A stretch of 33,633 bases of DNA from NCBI GenBank assembly GCA_018711755.1, contig DVHY01000076.1:1-33633 (forward strand), read 5' to 3'. Source of the stretch: Candidatus Limivicinus faecipullorum (GTDB taxonomy: Bacteria > Bacillota > Clostridia > Oscillospirales > Oscillospiraceae). Below the pieces are notes generated by a model. That model saw only the letters and a list, made by a program, of their open reading frames with translations. It was not told the DNA's origin and made no database searches. The position numbers and the translations under genes are program-made. Every line of letters starts with the position of its first letter. The first letter of the stretch is position 1. Positions 8,452 through 14,039 of the stretch are shown in pieces.

Positions 8452-8907
8452 TTATATTGATACATGCAGCTTCACCTGGGCTATCTGTGCCTTTTGGAAG
8501 CTCATGTTTTCCTTGCCTGCAAGGATGCTCACATCACCATTGTCGTAGCCGGACAGTGTGCCCACAAAGGCCTTGCTGCCGTTAATGGGCTGATAGAGCC
8601 GCACTTCAACTTCGCTGCCCATGAACTGCTGGAAGTCTCCCGGGCGCTTCAGCTCCCGCTCTGCTCCGGCAGAGCCCACTTCAAACACGTAGCTGTCGGG
8701 AATGGGGTCGGCCTCATCCAGGATGGGGTCCAAGGTACGGCTGATATTTTCGCAGTCGTTAATGCTCACGCCGCCCTCCTTGTCAATGAAGACCCGGAGA
8801 TACCAGCTGCCCGCCTCCCGGACGTACTCCACATCCCACAGAGAGCAGCCGGCCTGCTCCACCACCGGCTTTGCCAGCTCATAGACTTTGTCGGTAATTT
8901 TGCTCAT
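8452..8907 (-). CDS. rimP: Ribosome maturation factor RimP
   Basis: RimP assists 30S subunit maturation. The 151-residue protein has the N-terminal alpha/beta domain with the pattern LWDVEYVREAGSWYLRVFID and the strongly conserved ISRTLDPILDEADPIPDSYVFEVGSAG. A C-terminal Sm-like beta domain ends in FQKAQIAQVKLHVSI. It is the first gene of the nusA-infB operon. A 17-spaced promoter lies about 95 bases upstream, with a terminator hairpin between promoter and gene. Confidence 0.96.
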   Translation of the reverse strand: MSKITDKVYELAKPVVEQAGCSLWDVEYVREAGSWYLRVFIDKEGGVSINDCENISRTLDPILDEADPIPDSYVFEVGSAGAERELKRPGDFQQFMGSEVEVRLYQPINGSKAFVGTLSGYDNGDVSILAGKENMSFQKAQIAQVKLHVSI

Positions 8908-8951
8908 TTTCCTCTCGCTTTCGTCAGACTGTAAGTTTTAAAAAAGTTTCA

Positions 8952-8979
8952 CAAAAAAGAGTGGGTCGAAACCCACTCT
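8952..8979 (-). terminator. Intrinsic terminator / attenuator in the rimP-nusA leader
   Basis: On the minus strand AGAGTGGGT (8971-8979 complement) and ACCCACTCT (8958-8966 complement) form a perfect nine-pair stem with a TTCG tetraloop, followed at once by six T (8953-8958). It is downstream of the promoter at 9007-9035 and 44 bases ahead of rimP, so it can act as an attenuator for the whole operon. It could also stop transcripts arriving from the vanY-like gene, whose own 3' stem lacks a U-run. Confidence 0.85.
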
Positions 8980-9006
8980 GACAAAACCATAATGCTTACC
9001 ATAAGG

Positions 9007-9035
9007 ATAATACCACTATATGGTGGCAATTGCAA
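9007..9035 (-). promoter_or_regulatory. Sigma-A-type promoter of the rimP-nusA-infB operon
   Basis: Reading the minus strand, a TTGCAA -35 box (9030-9035) and a TATTAT -10 box (9007-9012) are separated by exactly 17 bases. The predicted start near 9000 gives a leader of about 93 bases containing the terminator hairpin at 8952-8979. Confidence 0.75.
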
Positions 9036-9065
9036 GCATTTTTTCAATTTTATCTGGATATTTTG

Positions 9066-9094
9066 TGCCGGCAGGGCAACAGGCTCTGCCGGCA
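9066..9094 (-). other. GC-rich stem-loop just after the vanY-like gene
   Basis: TGCCGGCAG (9066-9074) pairs with CTGCCGGCA (9086-9094), and the pairing extends inward by a G-T wobble and two further pairs. On the minus strand it is followed by CAAAATATCC, so there is no U-run. It may protect the 3' end of the message. Efficient termination probably falls to the hairpin at 8952-8979. Confidence 0.5.
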
Positions 9095-9100
9095 TGCGAT

Positions 9101-9934
9101 TTAATATTCAAAGTCCGGGAAGTAGTGGGCATAAAACTCCTCATAGCAGATGCCCTGCTCCATGATGAAGGTTGCCACTTCCTTGCCCACATAGCGGTAG
9201 TGCCAGGGCTCATCCCAGCCGGTGAGCAGCAGCTTCTTGGTGGGATAGCGCTTTATGAAGCCGTACTCGGCGCAGTGCTCGTCCAGCCAGGCGAAGAACT
9301 CCTGATTCATCTCGCTGTAGACCATGCGGGAGTAATTCTTGTCCAGCAGGTCAACGGCCAGACCCAGCTGATGTTCGCTGCTGCCGGGATATGCGGTTAT
9401 CTTCTTGGCCTCCTCCACGGCCTCCTGATAGATAGGTTCGGTGTAATCCACGTCCACGCCGCCGGCCATCTCGTAAGCGATCTGGCTGGCCTTGGAGTTA
9501 AAAAGGCGAGCCTGGAAGGAATATTCTCTGTAGGCTCCGGCCACATATACGGTAAATCCCGCATCGTTGATAGCCTCGATAAAAGCGTCAAGATAGGGCA
9601 GATACTCGGTATCGAACTGCATGTACTTGGTGCCTGTAATGGTGGAGGTGGACTCAGGCTTAAAAGCGGAGGAGAGAAGGTTCTTATTGTTGACTAAGGT
9701 GAGATGACGGGCGGTGAAGTCGGACTGAGTGAGCTGCGGCCATATATCCACTGTGGGCTCCGGGGTAGGCGTGGCGTTCATATCAAGGAAGGTCACGCTG
9801 TCGGACTTGACGTATGCGCCTTCAGCCCCGCCGAAAATCACATCGGTGCTGTTCTCCATACGGGAGACCACTATGGTATAAAGCACGAGGCAGAGACCGG
9901 CCATGCACAGCAACCACGCTACTTTCTTTTTCAT
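9101..9934 (-). CDS. VanY/M15-family D-alanyl-D-alanine carboxypeptidase
   Basis: A zinc carboxypeptidase that trims the terminal D-Ala from peptidoglycan peptides, outside the membrane. The 277-residue protein starts KKKVAWLL with one hydrophobic anchor at about 5-23. A Thr/Pro-containing linker (about 53-63) leads to the catalytic M15 domain (about 100-265). Zinc ligands fit His188 and Asp195 (SSEHQLGLAVDLLD) and His245 (EPWHYRYVG), and the GAYREYSFQ substrate motif is at about 133. It is a single-gene unit with a near-consensus promoter at 9982-10010. Neighbours give no sign of a vancomycin-resistance cluster, so ordinary wall maintenance is likelier. Confidence 0.92.
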   Translation of the reverse strand: MKKKVAWLLCMAGLCLVLYTIVVSRMENSTDVIFGGAEGAYVKSDSVTFLDMNATPTPEPTVDIWPQLTQSDFTARHLTLVNNKNLLSSAFKPESTSTITGTKYMQFDTEYLPYLDAFIEAINDAGFTVYVAGAYREYSFQARLFNSKASQIAYEMAGGVDVDYTEPIYQEAVEEAKKITAYPGSSEHQLGLAVDLLDKNYSRMVYSEMNQEFFAWLDEHCAEYGFIKRYPTKKLLLTGWDEPWHYRYVGKEVATFIMEQGICYEEFYAHYFPDFEY

Positions 9935-9981
9935 ACCCCGTCGCTTCCTTTCATAACAAATTGGGTCATACTTGGAGTGGA

Positions 9982-10010
9982 ATTATACCATCAATTTGTT
10001 AAGATTTCAA
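9982..10010 (-). promoter_or_regulatory. Strong sigma-A-type promoter of the vanY-like gene
   Basis: The minus strand carries a TTGAAA -35 box (10005-10010) and a perfect TATAAT -10 box (9982-9987) with 17 bases between them. The leader to the ATG at 9934 is about 40 bases. This is the best promoter match in the window and suggests steady vegetative expression. Confidence 0.85.
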
Positions 10011-10042
10011 GTACGGGAGCATAAAGCAGTCTCTGGGGCGTC

Positions 10043-12157
10043 TCAGCTCTGCTCGGCCACATAGAGGCTGGCCCTGGACTGGATGAGCTCGGCGGTCTCC
10101 TCCGGTGTCTTGTCGCCGGCGAACATGGCCTGGCACTCGCTGTTGATGATGTCCATTATTGCTCTGTCGTAATCTGACAGGTTCTCAATTGCGTCCAGGA
10201 AATCCAGCAGCTTGTGGGCGTCGGCCCGGGTCATCTTCACCTGGGCCTCCTCGTCGGCCATGGCCTTGGCGATAGACTCCTCCAGGGCCGGGCGGTACAT
10301 CAGCAGAGGATAGCCGGGCATTACGCCTCTGTCTGTATTTGCGTTCATCAGCATGTACTTTATAAACTCCCAGCAGCCCTCCTGGTGCCGGCTCAGGCTG
10401 CATATGGCGAGCTGGGTGTTCAGACTGGCGTCAGTGCCGCAGCTGCCGTCGGGGGTGGGCCAGCCTATAAAGCTGAGGGGGCAGCCGGCCCGCTGCTCGG
10501 ACTCGGCAAGGGAGCTGACATACATGGCGAATACTGCAGCCGTCGTCTGCTCCCCGGCGGCCACTCTGGGTTCGCCGGGCCCGAAAACCATATCGTTTAT
10601 ATCCTCCGGGGTCTCCCTGAGCTCCAGGGCAGTCCTGAGCAAATCAATAAATTCAGGGCTGTCAAAGCTGCAGTCCCCGCTGGTCCAGTCAAGAGCATAG
10701 CGCACATAGCGGCCTATGACATTATATATAAAGAGTTCACGGGTGAGGTTGTATATACACATCTGGTCTTCCCGGAGCCCTGCGTCTATCTGCCGGTACT
10801 CCTCCAGAGTCCAGCCATAACGCTGCCCGAAGTCCGACTCTCTGGCCGCCAGCGTATCCAGATAGAAGCTTTCACCCATCACATATATGCCGCCGTTGTA
10901 GTCCAGGGCCTTGTACAGCACGATGTCCTCCGGGCTCAGCTCCTCGTCCGCCTCTATCAGGGGTCTCATGTCCACCAGCAGTCCCTTTCCGGCATAGATG
11001 TTGGGAGATATCCAGCCGCTGAAAAAGCAGAACATGTCCGGGGTCCTGCCGGAGATAAGCTCCGTGTTCAGCCTCAGCTGTACCTCTTCGGCGGAAGCAT
11101 AAATGCCCCCTGAGTAGTCCACCACCCTCACATAGTATTCGTCGCTGTGGGCGTTGAAGCGTGCCGCCAGCATGTCCATTCCGTTGGGGTCCATGCAGGC
11201 GATAAGCAGCTCGGTCTTGGGCTGAAGCTCCGCAGGTTCCGCAGGCGTCAGCAGGTAGCAGCTGTCGCTGCCCAGGCAGAGGAATTCCCCTCCTTCGGCC
11301 TTCACTTTATAGATGCTCCCCGGGTTCAGATAGCATTCGGACCAGATTACTTTGGGAGAAGCCGTCCCTTGTGCGTCCAGGGAATATATCCCCTGGTCTG
11401 TGAGCAGCAGCAGATAGCTGCCGTCCCCGCCGTCAAAAAGGCTCCCTGCCGGGCAGGTGAAGGCCTGGGTGAATTCTCCCGTCCCTCCGTCAAGCCTGTA
11501 TAGCGTCAGCCCCTCCGCCTCCTCCCCGGCGGCGTACAGCGTCCCGTCCTCGCTGAGGACAAGGCTCAGCCCTTCGCCGGGCAGCACTCCGCTTCCTGTG
11601 AGCTGTCCGCCGCCGTCCAGGATAAGCAGCTGGGTCTGATTGACCTGCAGGTATATTTTCTCCCCGGAAAATTTTACAGACTGCACGTCGCCATATCCGT
11701 ATCTCTCACTTTCATACATCCCGTTGAGCTCTGCGGTGAACACCGGCTCCAGCTCCGGGCTGTATTTGCTCAGGCTTATCTCTTGTCCCTCTTCCTCAAA
11801 GCTCACATCCAGCATGTATATGCCGTCATCTTTGACGCAAAACTCCACGTTGAAGTCTCGCTCAACCGTGCCCAGTTCCATGTCTCCCCTGAGTATATGG
11901 TATGGATTGATGTCAAGCTCACTTTGAACCAGATAGTACAGCTCCCCGCCGTATACATCCACATCCTGGCACAGCACCGGCAGTTCAATGTTCTCCATTT
12001 TGTAGGCCCCGCCCTGGCCCTTCCACTCCATGGTGGCCTCGTTCAGGCCGCCGGAGTAGCTTGGCTGGCTTTCTTCGGCAGAACTCCCGTCCTTCCCGCA
12101 GGCGCCAAGCAGAAAGGTCAGGCACAGCAGCGCCGCAAGTATCCTTGATTTTTTCAT
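10043..12157 (-). CDS. Extracellular solute-binding lipoprotein with a propeller-like N-terminal half
   Basis: A 704-residue lipoprotein. The signal peptide ends in the lipobox LLGAC, so Cys20 would carry the lipid. Residues of about 40-310 contain repeated short strands with Gly/Asp turns (for example SEDGTLYAAGEEAEGLTLYRLDG), which look like beta-propeller blades. From about 320 (KTELLIACMDPNGMDMLAARFN) the protein resembles family-1 ABC sugar-binding proteins, with a late FIGWPTPDGS motif and the C-terminal helical region. No permease or ATPase gene is adjacent, so transport is unproven; it may act as a sensor or use permeases encoded elsewhere. The start has a GGGAGG site. The split into two domains is by eye. 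Confidence 0.8.
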   Translation of the reverse strand: MKKSRILAALLCLTFLLGACGKDGSSAEESQPSYSGGLNEATMEWKGQGGAYKMENIELPVLCQDVDVYGGELYYLVQSELDINPYHILRGDMELGTVERDFNVEFCVKDDGIYMLDVSFEEEGQEISLSKYSPELEPVFTAELNGMYESERYGYGDVQSVKFSGEKIYLQVNQTQLLILDGGGQLTGSGVLPGEGLSLVLSEDGTLYAAGEEAEGLTLYRLDGGTGEFTQAFTCPAGSLFDGGDGSYLLLLTDQGIYSLDAQGTASPKVIWSECYLNPGSIYKVKAEGGEFLCLGSDSCYLLTPAEPAELQPKTELLIACMDPNGMDMLAARFNAHSDEYYVRVVDYSGGIYASAEEVQLRLNTELISGRTPDMFCFFSGWISPNIYAGKGLLVDMRPLIEADEELSPEDIVLYKALDYNGGIYVMGESFYLDTLAARESDFGQRYGWTLEEYRQIDAGLREDQMCIYNLTRELFIYNVIGRYVRYALDWTSGDCSFDSPEFIDLLRTALELRETPEDINDMVFGPGEPRVAAGEQTTAAVFAMYVSSLAESEQRAGCPLSFIGWPTPDGSCGTDASLNTQLAICSLSRHQEGCWEFIKYMLMNANTDRGVMPGYPLLMYRPALEESIAKAMADEEAQVKMTRADAHKLLDFLDAIENLSDYDRAIMDIINSECQAMFAGDKTPEETAELIQSRASLYVAEQS

Positions 12158-12234
12158 TGTTCCGGCCTCCCGATTTTTGTTCTATATTCTTAATAACGGA
12201 AAATACCGGACACTGTTGCACCCTTTTAAGAAAA

Positions 12235-12248
12235 TTAAGAATTCTTAA
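12235..12248. promoter_or_regulatory. Perfect 14-base palindrome upstream of the solute-binding gene
   Basis: TTAAGAATTCTTAA is fully self-complementary. It lies 78 bases before the ATG of the lipoprotein gene and directly after the U-run of the Nudix-gene terminator. A related TTCTTAA repeats just downstream on the minus strand. It could be an operator, but AT-rich palindromes near a terminator tail can also be incidental. I found no convincing -35/-10 pair for the lipoprotein gene. Confidence 0.3.
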
Positions 12249-12251
12249 GAT

Positions 12252-12279
12252 AAAAAAGTGGCCGGGATTATCCCCGGCC
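12252..12279 (-). terminator. Rho-independent terminator after the Nudix-like gene
   Basis: GGCCGGG (12260-12266) pairs with CCCGGCC (12273-12279) around a six-base loop. On the minus strand the stem is followed by AC and six T (12252-12257). It lies about 40 bases after the stop of the Nudix-like gene. Confidence 0.85.
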
Positions 12280-12318
12280 GATGTGAGCCATATTTGATTT
12301 CCGGCCTGAGCCCTGCCC

Positions 12319-12897
12319 TCATTCCGCCACGGCCAGGGCTATCTGGCTCCAGGTCTCCATGTTGTCGAATTCCCCTCTCAGCTCCTGAAGACTCATCCAG
12401 CCGCCGCTGAGCTTTTCCGTCTCCTTCACCGAGACCTCCCCCTCAACCTCCATGGAGAAGCACAGCCCCAGATGCACGGCGCCCACGCCGTTGCCGTCGT
12501 CGTTTATAAAGCCCTGAGGCACCAGCTCCCCCCGGCGCTGGATGTACACTTCCTCATCCAGCTCACGTTCCAGGCCCTTCATAAGCACGCTGCGCCGGTC
12601 GGTCTCGTCCACGGGGTTGATGTGTCCCCCTATGCCGATGGAGACCTTGCCGTGAAGGCGGCTCTCGCCCCCCTTGTTAAGGCGCCGGGTGGCAAACACC
12701 AGGCCCTTCCGGGTCAGCACCACATAGGGGATTATCTGTTTGTAGGAGGGGTCTTCCTCTGCCGCCGGGCGGTCAATGAACTCGTGCTCATTAATGATAA
12801 TATCCAGCATTGCCTCCCTGTCCTCGGTGAGCAGGCCGGTCCTGCCGGAGATGAATTTTGCCAGCTTTTCCGTTTTAACTACCAGTACCTTTTCCAT
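12319..12897 (-). CDS. Nudix/MutT-like predicted phosphoesterase with a divergent Nudix box
   Basis: I start at MEKVLVVKTEKLAKF (12897, 192 residues), where AAGGAG sits seven bases upstream. The frame stays open far beyond this, to 13848, only because it runs antisense to the hydrolase gene. The core is GKVSIGIGGHINPVDE followed, after a gap longer than usual, by GLERELDEEV, which resembles the Nudix box G-x5-E-x7-RE-U-x-EE. The gap is about five residues too long and the final Gly is Tyr. A family of predicted MutT-like phosphoesterases with this layout exists; the substrate is unknown. It is divergent from the hydrolase gene. Confidence 0.75.
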   Translation of the reverse strand: MEKVLVVKTEKLAKFISGRTGLLTEDREAMLDIIINEHEFIDRPAAEEDPSYKQIIPYVVLTRKGLVFATRRLNKGGESRLHGKVSIGIGGHINPVDETDRRSVLMKGLERELDEEVYIQRRGELVPQGFINDDGNGVGAVHLGLCFSMEVEGEVSVKETEKLSGGWMSLQELRGEFDNMETWSQIALAVAE

Positions 12898-12915
12898 ATG
12901 GGCTCCTTCTGTATA

Positions 12916-12944
12916 TTGACTAAAATTTGCCTGCCGTGTAAAAT
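12916..12944 (+). promoter_or_regulatory. Sigma-A-type promoter of the alpha/beta hydrolase gene
   Basis: A TTGACT -35 box (12916-12921) and a TAAAAT -10 box (12939-12944) are 17 bases apart. Transcription would begin near 12951, about 40 bases before the ATG at 12991. An AAAGGAGG ribosome site lies at 12975-12982. Confidence 0.8.
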
Positions 12945-12990
12945 CGTTATAACAATACAGAGATAATAACACATAAAGGAGGATAATTCC

Positions 12991-13935
12991 ATGCCCAGTT
13001 TCAAGGAATTTTATTTTACCTCGTCCACCGGCTGCAACCGGATAAGAGTGAAGCAGTGCAGCCCCGACGGCGAACCCAAGGCCATAGTTCAGATAGCCCA
13101 CGGCATAGCCGAGCACGTGGACCGCTATACGGAGTTTATGGAGCACCTGGCCTCCAAGGGCTATCTGGCAGTAGCCAACGACCATCTGGGTCACGGCAAA
13201 TCCATACGCCCCGGAGAGCTGAAAGGCTTCTTTGCCGACGAGAACGGCTGGGACTATGTGGTGGCGGATATGGTAAAGCTCCATGACCGCACTGCGGCTG
13301 AGCACCCTGGCCTGCCCTATGTGATGTTCGGCCACAGCATGGGCAGTTTCCTCACCCGCACCTATATCATAAAGCACCCGGACAAGTATGACGCCGTCAT
13401 CCTCAGCGGCACCGGCCACCAGACAAAGCCTCTGGTTTTGGGAGGATATGCTGCGGCAGCAGCCGCCGTGAAGTTCTGCGGCCCCAGGAAAGAGGGGGAC
13501 AAGCTGAACGACCTGGCTTTCGGGGCCTATACCAAGGGCATTGATGATCCCCGCACCCCCTTCGACTGGCTCACCCGGGTGGACAGCGAGGTGGACAAGT
13601 ACATCGCCGACCCTCTCTGCGGCTTTGTGGCCACGGTGAGCCTGTTCCGGGACATGATGGGCGGCATCAAATTCATCACCGACCAGAAGAACATAAATAC
13701 CATGAGCAGGCAGCAGCCGGTATATTTCATGTCCGGGGCCCGGGACCCGGTGGGAGACTACGGCAAGGGCGTGGAGCGGGCCTATAAGGCTTTCTGCAAA
13801 GCCGGGCTCTATGACGTTCTGATGCGCCTGTATCCCGGCGGCCGCCACGAGATGCTCAACGAGGAGAACAAGTACCAGGTGTACCGGGACATCCTGGCCT
13901 GGCTGGAGGACAAGGTCCCGGCAAAGCAGCCCTGA
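12991..13935 (+). CDS. Alpha/beta hydrolase, monoacylglycerol-lipase / serine-aminopeptidase S33 type
   Basis: A 314-residue cytosolic serine hydrolase. The oxyanion region HGIAEH lies at about 37-42, DHLGHGKS at about 64-71, and the nucleophile elbow GHSMG places the catalytic Ser at 116. Asp252 (SGARDPVGDYG) and His286 (GGRHEML) complete a likely triad. The closest recalled type is the lysophospholipase/monoacylglycerol lipase group, but substrate cannot be read from sequence. There is no signal peptide. It is one of only two plus-strand genes here and forms its own unit, divergent from the Nudix-like gene and convergent with ispH-rpsA. Confidence 0.9.
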   Translation: MPSFKEFYFTSSTGCNRIRVKQCSPDGEPKAIVQIAHGIAEHVDRYTEFMEHLASKGYLAVANDHLGHGKSIRPGELKGFFADENGWDYVVADMVKLHDRTAAEHPGLPYVMFGHSMGSFLTRTYIIKHPDKYDAVILSGTGHQTKPLVLGGYAAAAAAVKFCGPRKEGDKLNDLAFGAYTKGIDDPRTPFDWLTRVDSEVDKYIADPLCGFVATVSLFRDMMGGIKFITDQKNINTMSRQQPVYFMSGARDPVGDYGKGVERAYKAFCKAGLYDVLMRLYPGGRHEMLNEENKYQVYRDILAWLEDKVPAKQP

Positions 13936-13972
13936 ACCCCGCCCCTTGTTTAAATCAGTATAAGGTATAAAA

Positions 13973-14009
13973 AGCTGAAAGGCGCTGCATGATGCGGCGC
14001 CTTTCAGCT
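13973..14009 (-). terminator. Strong terminator of the dacF-to-rpsA run, shared between convergent genes
   Basis: AGCTGAAAGGCGC (13973-13985) and GCGCCTTTCAGCT (13997-14009) form a perfect 13-pair stem with an 11-base loop. On the minus strand the right end is followed by a T-rich run (TTTTATACC), so it is a good terminator for ispH-rpsA, whose stop is about 30 bases earlier. On the plus strand the stem is followed by ATATCG, so it would act more weakly for the hydrolase gene. Confidence 0.85.
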
Positions 14010-14039
14010 ATATCGTTATGGTTGGAAGTTATTTAGAAA

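Noticed and set aside
7328..8548. 406-codon plus-strand open frame opposite nusA
   Set aside because: Antisense shadow of NusA codons with no recognisable family sequence.
9101..12157. Possible vancomycin-resistance cluster, given a VanY-like gene
   Set aside because: No VanA/H/X-type ligase, dehydrogenase or dipeptidase and no two-component pair is present; a stand-alone D,D-carboxypeptidase fits better.
12898..13848. Long N-terminal extension of the Nudix-like frame
   Set aside because: It lies antisense to the well-supported hydrolase gene; a good SD and ATG at 12897 give a normal-length protein.
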